Notes: generated by a model from the sequence alone, not told the origin. Numbered from the stretch's first letter, positions 1-4,405 are shown. The stretch is 5,759 nucleotides of DNA from Nanobdellota archaeon (GCA_018812505.1 JAHJDK010000200.1:1-5759), one strand, 5' to 3'. Program-made: numbers and translations.

Positions 1-139
1 GCTTCTTTTCAAGTACTTTTTCCAGACTATGACCAAACAATAAAACTAAAAGAATGTATAGTATAATTATTCTAAGCCAATCATCCAATATTCCTGGAAA
101 AGTCAGTTCAGTTTTAAGAAGCAATTCTATCAATGACAT
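1..139 (-). CDS. Partial small membrane protein, N-terminal 46 residues (function unknown)
   Basis: The reverse strand is open from an ATG at 139-137 to the left edge, giving 46 residues beginning MSLIELLLKTELTFPGILDD. A strongly hydrophobic stretch at about residues 22-36 (LRIIILYILLVLLFG) looks like one membrane segment, followed by a charged tail (HSLEKVLEKK). The start is chosen because a TTTAAATA box lies 26-27 nt upstream, the spacing seen at most other genes here and expected for a leaderless mRNA. An ATG 9 nt further upstream reads into a stop after ten codons, so it is not the start. The gene follows the membrane-bound regulator in the same direction with a 31-bp gap. No family is recognised and the C-terminus lies outside the window. 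A chance open frame cannot be excluded at this length, but promoter, start and membrane segment agree. Confidence 0.6.
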   Translation of the reverse strand, partial: MSLIELLLKTELTFPGILDDWLRIIILYILLVLLFGHSLEKVLEKK

Positions 140-159
140 AAATCATTAAAGAGTTTAAA

Positions 160-170
160 GATATTTAAAT
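160..170 (-). promoter_or_regulatory. TATA box for the left-edge membrane protein gene
   Basis: On the reverse strand this reads ATTTAAATATC. The TTTAAATA core is centred 26-27 nt upstream of the ATG at 139, so transcription should begin at or very near the start codon. It abuts the stop codon of the upstream regulator gene (171-173), which suggests separate transcription initiation rather than a purely polycistronic message. Confidence 0.6.
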
Positions 171-815
171 CTACCTATTGCTCATCCAATCAACTATCAA
201 GTAAGTTATTATTGCTACAAATCCACCTATTAAAAACCATAAAGCAGCTTGCTGCCATATAGGAAAAGTTCTCACGACAACGTCAGCAACTGGAGGTGCA
301 GTATCAGCAGTCATCAACATCTCCTCTGCAGCAAAATCCATTGCTTGTGGAGCAGCTCTCATAACAGCGTTTCCGGCTTCCTTAGCTGCAAAACTCATTG
401 TTGAAATAGAGCCACTTAATAATCTCCTAGCCAACTCAACACCAAAAGCTCCAATCACAGTAACTGCAGCAATAGGTAAAATTTTTCGGAGTTTCTCTTT
501 CAAACCCCAAGTGCTTTTAGGAGCTATGATTATAAACTTGTTAGCTAATTTGTAATGATTAACCTCTTTTCCCTTTTCAGAATAATGATAATCCTCTGTA
601 ACGACAAGCCCACCCTTTATAAGCTGCTGAAGATTGTAGTGAACAGTAGATATTGGAAGCTTTAATTCATGCGCAACCTCACTTTCAGTCGCTTCCTTAT
701 CAGCCAAGAAATCCAACACTTTCCGACAAGTATCATTAGTAACTACCTGAGCCAACTGTTTAGCCTTATCCTCACTCAATGAAACCAATAAAAATGATTC
801 TTTCCTGCCTGCCAT
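171..815 (-). CDS. Membrane-anchored ArsR-like winged-helix transcriptional regulator
   Basis: This 214-residue protein has an N-terminal winged helix-turn-helix (about residues 14-97). The helix pair is ATESEVAHELKLP followed by the recognition helix ISTVHYNLQQLIKGGLV, and the wing carries YHYSEKGKEVNHYKL. A hydrophobic segment follows at about 112-131, then an alanine-rich linker of about 55 residues (132-187), and a second segment at about 188-209 (ALWFLIGGFVAIITYLIVDW) with a short MSNR tail. With the DNA-binding domain in the cytoplasm, the linker would face outside and the tail inside. Proteins of this form, an ArsR-type wHTH plus C-terminal membrane helices, are familiar from DPANN archaea; that is recollection, not a search. 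The gene lies 69 bp downstream of the VWA gene with its own TATA box, and appears leaderless. The regulated genes and signal are unknown. There is no obvious metal-binding cysteine pair of the classical ArsR sensors (only C30 is present). Confidence 0.88.
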   Translation of the reverse strand: MAGRKESFLLVSLSEDKAKQLAQVVTNDTCRKVLDFLADKEATESEVAHELKLPISTVHYNLQQLIKGGLVVTEDYHYSEKGKEVNHYKLANKFIIIAPKSTWGLKEKLRKILPIAAVTVIGAFGVELARRLLSGSISTMSFAAKEAGNAVMRAAPQAMDFAAEEMLMTADTAPPVADVVVRTFPIWQQAALWFLIGGFVAIITYLIVDWMSNR

Positions 816-834
816 AAATTAAAGCAAGACAATC

Positions 835-846
835 ATTTTTAAATAG
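835..846 (-). promoter_or_regulatory. TATA box for the winged-helix regulator
   Basis: The reverse strand reads CTATTTAAAAAT. The TATTTAAA core is centred about 26 nt upstream of the ATG at 815, predicting a leaderless transcript. No Shine-Dalgarno sequence precedes the ATG, which agrees. The box lies in the 69-bp gap behind the VWA gene. Confidence 0.6.
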
Positions 847-875
847 TTTACTATAACTTCAATTCAATTAAAAGT

Positions 876-884
876 AAAAAAAAA
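876..884 (-). terminator. Oligo-T terminator after the VWA gene
   Basis: Read on the reverse strand, nine T residues directly follow the TAA stop of the VWA gene, and a further ACTTTTAA comes just after. No hairpin is needed or seen. A bare U-tract is the usual intrinsic stop signal for archaeal RNA polymerase. It separates the VWA transcript from the regulator promoter just downstream. Confidence 0.6.
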
Positions 885-1928
885 TTATTTCCAGAACTTC
901 ATGTTGGAGAACACATTCTTAAAGAACTTTTTAAGATTGTTTGTGCTCTTTGTTGACTCTGAATAAATCTCTTTAATGACATGAGGAGTAAGAGTTTTAT
1001 CTAATTCATTTTCATCATATTTCACACCCATATCAACCGCTTCCTCTCTTAAGGATTTCCCTGCAATCCTTGCTAAGTTGTTGCTCAGGAAAGTATTAGA
1101 TTTTGTATCATAATCACTATCTGCTTTTATGACCACTTCCCATTCCTCGTCAACCTCATATTCTTCAATGTACTGATCAACATTAGTTCGAGTATATGAC
1201 AAAGGGTAATACAACCCACCTGTTTTCTCAGCAATTTCCTTCCAAATCCTTACACCAACAGAGTCCATTCCTGAACCACTAACAGTATATATCTTAATGT
1301 TTTCTTCCTGTGCCTCATTTATCTCGTTCCTGTAATAATAACCTTCAGGACAACCCTGTTCATAACTATTATCATTACTTCCTTCACCATGAGGAGGAGC
1401 ATCTCCTATTAGAAAAACTATTTTTCTGGAATTCTTTCTCCAATCAATCTTATGGATTGCTGCGTGTAAACCATCAGCAACAGCTTCAGGAGTATCTCCG
1501 CCACCTCTGGCCTCAATTTTTCTTATGAAATCCAAAGCATCATCTATATCACTATCTAAATCATGCATTTTCAACAAGTATTCATGCTCTTCATTTTCAT
1601 GATCTCTATAAGTTACTATGCCAACCATCAAATCAGGTTTAGGATAACCAACCTCAACATCTTCCACAAGGTTTATAATCTGAGTCTTGACTTCTCTAAT
1701 CTCATCATTCATAGAACCAGTACTATCTATCAGAAAAACAACATCCATCTGGTAATCATTAGGTTCTGGTGGTACAGGACACTCATAATAGCAAACTTGA
1801 TTATTATTACAAGTCTGAACACAACTAGCATCTTCAGAAACCACTTTATCCTCATCATCTATTTTTAATGCAGTTGTAAAAGTCAATAATAACAGCATTA
1901 AAACCAAAAAACCAAAAACCTTTTTCAT
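885..1928 (-). CDS. Exported von Willebrand factor A (VWA) domain protein
   Basis: This 347-residue protein starts with a signal peptide (KK, then a hydrophobic run to about residue 20, ending TFTTA). A cysteine cluster follows at C36, C40, C46 and C50 (CX3C-X5-CX3C), then a proline linker (PVPPEP). The VWA domain covers about residues 61-260. Its metal-ion-dependent adhesion site looks complete: D68-S-T-G-S72 at the end of the first strand, T146 in GGGDTPEA, and D176 in FLIGDAPPH. A lone C193 sits in a loop. The C-terminal 18 residues are basic and aromatic (LKKFFKNVFSNMKFWK) and could form an amphipathic helix on the membrane or bind a partner. VWA domains bind protein ligands through the metal; the ligand here is unknown. 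The gene has its own TATA box and, unlike its neighbours, a strong Shine-Dalgarno sequence. A lipoprotein is unlikely, as no lipobox cysteine follows the signal peptide. Confidence 0.88.
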   Translation of the reverse strand: MKKVFGFLVLMLLLLTFTTALKIDDEDKVVSEDASCVQTCNNNQVCYYECPVPPEPNDYQMDVVFLIDSTGSMNDEIREVKTQIINLVEDVEVGYPKPDLMVGIVTYRDHENEEHEYLLKMHDLDSDIDDALDFIRKIEARGGGDTPEAVADGLHAAIHKIDWRKNSRKIVFLIGDAPPHGEGSNDNSYEQGCPEGYYYRNEINEAQEENIKIYTVSGSGMDSVGVRIWKEIAEKTGGLYYPLSYTRTNVDQYIEEYEVDEEWEVVIKADSDYDTKSNTFLSNNLARIAGKSLREEAVDMGVKYDENELDKTLTPHVIKEIYSESTKSTNNLKKFFKNVFSNMKFWK

Positions 1929-1933
1929 CTTAT

Positions 1934-1939
1934 TCCTCC
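1934..1939 (-). promoter_or_regulatory. Shine-Dalgarno site of the VWA gene
   Basis: The reverse strand reads GGAGGA, five bases (ATAAG) before the ATG at 1928. This is ideal spacing and fixes the start, which also gives a proper signal peptide. It is the only clear Shine-Dalgarno sequence in the window. Confidence 0.8.
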
Positions 1940-1980
1940 ACGCTAAATCTTAAAGCGCAACATTAGAAAAGATGCTAAGG

Positions 1981-1989
1981 TATAAATAA
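1981..1989 (-). promoter_or_regulatory. TATA box for the VWA gene
   Basis: The reverse strand reads TTATTTATA, centred about 57 nt upstream of the ATG at 1928. Initiation about 25 nt downstream would leave a leader of roughly 30 nt containing the Shine-Dalgarno site. It is divergent from the tRNA promoter about 90 bp away. The bases between the two promoters (about 1990-2077) show nothing else that can be assigned. Confidence 0.6.
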
Positions 1990-2077
1990 CCAAAAGTAAG
2001 CTTCGAAATCAGTTGAAGTTTCTTATAGACGAGAAAAAGTGAATTTTAAAGGCTTATTTCGTTCTTTTTATCAAAAG

Positions 2078-2088
2078 ATATATAAAAC
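2078..2088 (+). promoter_or_regulatory. TATA box for the tRNA-Lys gene
   Basis: The sequence ATATATAAAAC is centred about 29 nt before the first base of the mature tRNA (2112). Transcription would start a few bases upstream of the tRNA 5' end, leaving a short leader for RNase P. A purine-rich AAAAG just upstream could serve as a TFB recognition element. Confidence 0.65.
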
Positions 2089-2150
2089 AAATCATAATTT
2101 CTCTCTTCAATGGGCTCTTAGCTCAGCCTGGCTAGAGCACTTGGCTCTTA

Positions 2151-2163
2151 ACATTTGAGAGTT
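2151..2163 (+). other. 13-nt intron at tRNA position 37/38
   Basis: The intron lies directly 3' of A37, the commonest archaeal intron site. The BHB signal is exact. CTCT (2145-2148) pairs with AGAG (2158-2161) as the 4-bp central helix. The 5' bulge is TA|A (2149-2151) and the 3' bulge TT|A (2162-2164), with cleavage after the second bulge base on each side. The intron is close to minimal: inside the 5' bulge only one closing pair (C2152-G2157) around ATTT remains. Confidence 0.9.
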
Positions 2164-2185
2164 ACCAAGGGGTCGGGGGTTCGAA

Positions 2186-2276
2186 ACAACGAATACTCGT
2201 TGAAGGCTAACGTTTGTGGGATATACGCTTTGCTTAATCCCACTTAGTGGCTAAGAATGGTGTTCGCTGGCGAAAG
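2186..2276 (+). other. 91-nt intron inside the T loop (position 59/60)
   Basis: The T loop TTCGAA (2180-2185) is interrupted before T60 (2277). The splice signal is again an exact BHB. Exon bases TTCG (2180-2183) pair with intron bases CGAA (2271-2274), the 5' bulge is AA|A (2184-2186), and the 3' bulge is AG|T (2275-2277), stacked on the T stem. Inside the intron, CAACGA/TCGTTG (2187-2192, 2197-2202) forms a 6-bp hairpin, and GTGGGAT/ATCCCAC (2216-2222, 2237-2243) a 7-bp hairpin that CTAA/TTAG (2207-2210, 2244-2247) can extend. An alternative outer helix is CGAATACT with GGTGTTCG (2190-2197, 2259-2266). Introns at 59/60 are known from Thermoproteota tRNAs. The intron is too short for a homing endonuclease. 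Confidence 0.87.
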
Positions 2277-2292
2277 TCCCTCAGGGCTCATA

Positions 2293-2298
2293 TTTTTT
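2293..2298 (+). terminator. T-run after tRNA-Lys
   Basis: Six T residues begin two bases after the discriminator base. They could terminate the tRNA transcript, but read-through into the small gene starting at 2308 is equally possible because that gene has no convincing promoter of its own at the usual distance. Confidence 0.4.
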
Positions 2299-2307
2299 AA
2301 ATCTAAA

Positions 2308-2508
2308 ATGGAATGCAAGCAAGAGGAAAACAAAAAAGATTGTACTTGTTCTTATCCTTGCAGCAGAAGAGGTATTTGCTGTGAATGCATCAGGCATCAT
2401 CGTGAAAATGGTGAGATTCCAGGTTGTTTCTTCCCATCAGATGCTGAAAGTACTTATGATAGAAGCATCAAGCACTTTGTAAAAATACACTCCAATAAAA
2501 TTAATTAG
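2308..2508 (+). CDS. Small cysteine-rich cytosolic protein, DUF6485-like
   Basis: This 66-residue protein starts MECKQEENKKDCTCSYPCSR. It holds eight cysteines (C3, C12, C14, C18, C24, C25, C27, C40) and the block GEIPGCFFPSDAESTYDRSI. This matches my recollection of the DUF6485 family, short cysteine-rich proteins of unknown function found mostly in anaerobes. The cysteines suggest metal binding, perhaps zinc or iron-sulfur. The ATG at 2308 is chosen because the family begins at MEC, and an in-frame ATG at 2257 would put the N-terminus inside the tRNA. No signal peptide or membrane segment is seen. The start lies only 17 nt after the tRNA, with no TATA box at about -26 and no Shine-Dalgarno site, so the message may come from the tRNA promoter. 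It faces the 38-residue cysteine peptide tail to tail, 44 bp apart. Confidence 0.85.
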   Translation: MECKQEENKKDCTCSYPCSRRGICCECIRHHRENGEIPGCFFPSDAESTYDRSIKHFVKIHSNKIN

Positions 2509-2552
2509 CCTTTTCTAATTACTAAGAACTAGAAATCACAAGTTTAGTTATC

Positions 2553-2669
2553 TCAAAAACCCATAAATTTTAGAAGACACTGTTGACAACAAAAAGACAT
2601 TTCGCCTCTTTTCACTGCTGATTCCTGAGCAACTTCCTTGCTACATTGGTAGCAGTAAGTCATTCCCAT
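2553..2669 (-). CDS. 38-residue zinc-ribbon-like (CXXC...CCXXC) peptide
   Basis: The reverse strand from ATG 2669 to TGA at 2553 encodes 38 residues, starting MGMTYCYQCSKEVAQESAVK. C6 and C9 form a CXXC knuckle. C27, C28 and C31 form CCQQC, followed by LLKF. The pattern, two cysteine pairs with a 17-residue spacer and aromatic residues next to each pair, resembles a single zinc-ribbon or TRASH-like finger. The protein is probably cytoplasmic. A second in-frame ATG at 2663 (giving 36 residues) is the more likely start if the mRNA is leaderless, because an AT-rich TATA-like box lies about 25 nt upstream of it. The gene is convergent with the DUF6485-like gene and divergent from the PfkB kinase at 2770. 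It is short, so coding status is inferred from the cysteine pattern. The partner, nucleic acid or protein, is unknown. Confidence 0.7.
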   Translation of the reverse strand: MGMTYCYQCSKEVAQESAVKRGEMSFCCQQCLLKFMGF

Positions 2670-2681
2670 TTTATTAGTTAA

Positions 2682-2693
2682 TAATAATTATTT
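2682..2693 (-). promoter_or_regulatory. Possible TATA element for the zinc-ribbon peptide
   Basis: The reverse strand reads AAATAATTATTA, centred about 25 nt upstream of the second ATG (2663) and 19 nt upstream of the first (2669). The match is weaker than the other boxes here. It mildly favours initiation at 2663. Confidence 0.35.
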
Positions 2694-2737
2694 GGTGTTT
2701 AAAGTATTTATTTCTTTCGGTTAATTTTGAGTGATAA

Positions 2738-2747
2738 TATTTAAATA
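2738..2747 (+). promoter_or_regulatory. TATA box for the first PfkB kinase
   Basis: The sequence TATTTAAATA has its TTTAAATA core centred 26-27 nt upstream of the ATG at 2770. No Shine-Dalgarno site precedes the ATG, so the mRNA is predicted to be leaderless. Confidence 0.65.
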
Positions 2748-2769
2748 AGAATAATCACTATGTGAAGTC

Positions 2770-3639
2770 ATGAAAGTAGCAGTTATAGGTCCTGTCACTA
2801 AGGATGTAAAGATTATTGATAATGAAAGAATATCCGGTATGGGAGGAATACCTTTCTATATTGGTAATACTTTAAAAGCTCTTGGAGTGGATGTTACTGC
2901 TTTTGTGTCTCATGGTAAAGAAGATGATGAATGGGTTGAAAATAATTTTTCAGGTGTTAAAGTAAGTCATATTCATTGTGAGGGTACACTAAAAGTCACT
3001 CATAAATTTTCCACTAAAAATCCTGATAAACGTGATATATCAACAACCCATTTTAAGAACAGAATAAGATTAGATAATATAAGCAACATCTCAAGTTTTG
3101 ATTGGATTTCTATTGGTCCTTTATTGAATGAAAACATGGATGAAGATTTCTTTAAGAGTTTGCCAAAAGACAAAGTTATTTTCAACAACTTCGGTCTGTT
3201 AAATTATCATGAAGATAAAAAGTGGGTTTATAAACATCCTGAGAGATTGGTTAACATGGTTAAATATTTTGAATTTATGATTCTGGATGAAGAAGAAGTC
3301 TTATTTGCAACTAGCAATAAATCTGTTGTGGAAGCAGTTAAGTTTTTGCAAAAAAAAGGTTTGAGAAACTTAGCAGTAACAAAAGGATCTAGGGGTTCAA
3401 CCATATTCATCAAGAACAGGGTTTACGAGATTCCTGCATACACTCCAAAAAGATTTGTTGACACGACAGGTTGTGGCGACACTTATGTTGCAGGATTAAT
3501 CAAAGGCTTAGAATTATTTGATGATTTCCAGAAGATTGGCGAATTTGCAGCGATGGTTTCAACCATGAGAATTGAAAATAATGGTCCTTTCAATAAGAGT
3601 TTGGAAGATGTTTATGAAAGATTAAATCATGAAAGATAA
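2770..3639 (+). CDS. PfkB-family carbohydrate (or nucleoside) kinase
   Basis: This 289-residue protein has a ribokinase-like fold. It opens with a short strand (MKVAVIGPVTKDV) and the glycine-pair motif GMGGIPFYIGNTLKALG (about 23-39) that forms part of the sugar site. ILDEEEV (171-177) takes the place of the family NXXE magnesium motif, with D for N. VTKGSRGS (203-210) lies near the nucleotide site. The signature DTTGCGDTYVAG (231-242) carries the anion hole and the catalytic base D237. These residues indicate ATP-dependent phosphorylation of a sugar or nucleoside hydroxyl. The substrate is not evident: the N-terminal region lacks the GSIN..D and GGKG motifs of true ribokinase. It has its own promoter. 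Its last 13 bp overlap the convergent HAD gene. Length is slightly short for the family (usually 300-320), but no catalytic block is missing. Confidence 0.88.
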   Translation: MKVAVIGPVTKDVKIIDNERISGMGGIPFYIGNTLKALGVDVTAFVSHGKEDDEWVENNFSGVKVSHIHCEGTLKVTHKFSTKNPDKRDISTTHFKNRIRLDNISNISSFDWISIGPLLNENMDEDFFKSLPKDKVIFNNFGLLNYHEDKKWVYKHPERLVNMVKYFEFMILDEEEVLFATSNKSVVEAVKFLQKKGLRNLAVTKGSRGSTIFIKNRVYEIPAYTPKRFVDTTGCGDTYVAGLIKGLELFDDFQKIGEFAAMVSTMRIENNGPFNKSLEDVYERLNHER

Positions 3640-4301
3640 TTATGATTAATATAGTTAACAGTTTCAGTTAAACTTTGTTTCTGAGTCACGTATTCAGGAT
3701 ATTTGTCAGGGTTGACAAACTCATGAGGTATCCCAATAATTTCACCTATTCCAGCTTCGTATGCAGACTGCATTCCTGCAACTGTATCTTCAATCACCAT
3801 TGTTTGCCATGGGTCTGCTGAAAGTTCTTCCAAACCTGCAAGATACAAATCAGGTGCAGGTTTTCCATTCATGACTTTTGGATGACTCTCTGAAATTATA
3901 GGAACATCTTTTAAAATATTATATAATCCTGCTCGTTCTATCTTCAGCATTATCTCATCATATTTTGCACCTGTTACAATACCAAAACCAAAATGTTTTT
4001 TAAAAAATTGCAATGCTTCTTTTGTGTATGGAAATAGTTCTGGTTTTTTTTCATTAAACCATTGTTTGAGCAGAGCATGTTTTTGTGCAAGCAGTTCTTC
4101 AGGCATTATTGACAGATTATAAATTTCTACCAAGTTTGCAGCAGTTACTATCCCGGATATTCCTGCATGATTATCTCTGTAATCCTCTTTAGTTAAATCA
4201 ACGCCAAAAGATTTTAAAGTAGGTAACCAACCTTTATATTGTAAATGTTCTGTTACAAATATTACTCCATCAGCATCTGAAAGGATTGTTCTTAAGATCA
4301 T
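3627..4301 (-). CDS. HAD-superfamily phosphatase / beta-phosphoglucomutase-like hydrolase
   Basis: From the ATG at 4301 this is a 224-residue cytoplasmic HAD enzyme with all four motifs. Motif I is SDADGVIF, with nucleophile D9 and acid/base D11. A helical cap follows at about residues 20-85. Motif II is FGIVTGAKYDE (T110). Motif III lies in GKPAPDLYLAGL (K147). Motif IV is VIEDTVAGMQSAYEAG (E171, D172). GKPAPD and IED-AG are typical of the beta-phosphoglucomutase / phosphoglycolate phosphatase branch. Removal or transfer of phosphate on a small sugar phosphate is likely; the substrate is unknown. A GTG at 4352 could add 17 residues (VINQNIYNYKQNTIIK after the initiator), but that stretch is AT-rich promoter sequence, and a TATA box lies about 26 nt before the ATG at 4301. 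The gene ends inside the convergent PfkB kinase gene (13-bp overlap) and is divergent from the ribokinase-like gene. Confidence 0.87.
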   Translation of the reverse strand: MILRTILSDADGVIFVTEHLQYKGWLPTLKSFGVDLTKEDYRDNHAGISGIVTAANLVEIYNLSIMPEELLAQKHALLKQWFNEKKPELFPYTKEALQFFKKHFGFGIVTGAKYDEIMLKIERAGLYNILKDVPIISESHPKVMNGKPAPDLYLAGLEELSADPWQTMVIEDTVAGMQSAYEAGIGEIIGIPHEFVNPDKYPEYVTQKQSLTETVNYINHNYLS

Positions 4302-4320
4302 TTTTATAATTGTATTTTGT

Positions 4321-4334
4321 TTATAATTATAAAT
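4321..4334 (-). promoter_or_regulatory. TATA box for the HAD gene
   Basis: The reverse strand reads ATTTATAATTATAA. It is centred about 26-28 nt upstream of the ATG at 4301, giving a leaderless mRNA, and it lies inside the reading frame of the longer GTG start. This supports the shorter protein. Confidence 0.55.
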
Positions 4335-4375
4335 GTTTTGATTTATAACCACTATAAAGTGAATAAAGTAAAAAG

Positions 4376-4385
4376 ATTTAAATAT
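4376..4385 (+). promoter_or_regulatory. TATA box for the ribokinase-like gene
   Basis: The sequence ATTTAAATAT has its TTTAAATA core centred 25-26 nt upstream of the ATG at 4406, again fitting a leaderless transcript. The box is nearly palindromic, and on the other strand it lies about 28 nt before the alternative GTG start of the HAD gene, so bidirectional use is conceivable. Confidence 0.65.
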
Positions 4386-4405
4386 CTACAAAAAATCCTC
4401 GAGAC

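Larger units (their letters stand above)
2112..2290 (+). tRNA. tRNA-Lys(CUU) with two introns
   Basis: Removing two introns (2151-2163 and 2186-2276) leaves a regular 75-nt tRNA. The acceptor stem is GGGCTCT (2112-2118) with AGGGCTC (2283-2289), including G2-U71 and U5-G68 wobbles. U8-A9 follow, then the D stem GCTC/GAGC (2121-2124, 2135-2138) with a 10-nt D loop containing GG. The anticodon stem is CTTGG/CCAAG (2140-2144, 2165-2169). The loop is CTCTTA plus A with anticodon CTT at 2147-2149, hence lysine. The variable loop is GGGTC (2170-2174). The T stem is GGGGG/CCCTC (2175-2179, 2278-2282), and the T loop TTCGAA plus T is split by the second intron. The discriminator is A2290. CCA is not encoded and must be added. 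The gene has its own TATA box and is followed by a T-run. The second intron makes this an atypical gene that covariance-model searches may miss. Confidence 0.93.

Noticed and set aside
1310..1868. Open frames antisense to the VWA gene
   Set aside because: The translations are low-complexity (His, Gln, Ile, Asn-rich) and lie across a well-supported VWA domain.
1990..2077. Regulatory RNA or inverted repeat in the VWA/tRNA divergent gap (GCTTC...GAAG)
   Set aside because: The complementarity is only four bases with no loop conservation or T-run; chance is sufficient.
2186..2276. C/D-box guide RNA or homing endonuclease inside the T-loop intron
   Set aside because: No convincing RUGAUGA/CUGA box pair is present, and 91 nt is far too short for an endonuclease gene.
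2110..2291. Direct repeat ATGGGCTC / GGGCTCAT at the two tRNA ends, suggesting an insertion footprint
   Set aside because: The similarity follows from the wobble-rich acceptor stem, in which both strands happen to read GGGCTC. No transposase or other insertion hallmark is present.
2257..2307. N-terminal extension of the DUF6485-like protein from an upstream in-frame ATG
   Set aside because: It would translate the end of the tRNA intron and the tRNA 3' exon, and the added residues do not resemble the family start (MEC...).
4302..4352. 17-residue extension of the HAD protein from a GTG
   Set aside because: The extension is low-complexity AT-rich sequence containing the TATA box for the ATG at 4301. 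HAD proteins of this branch start a few residues before motif I.
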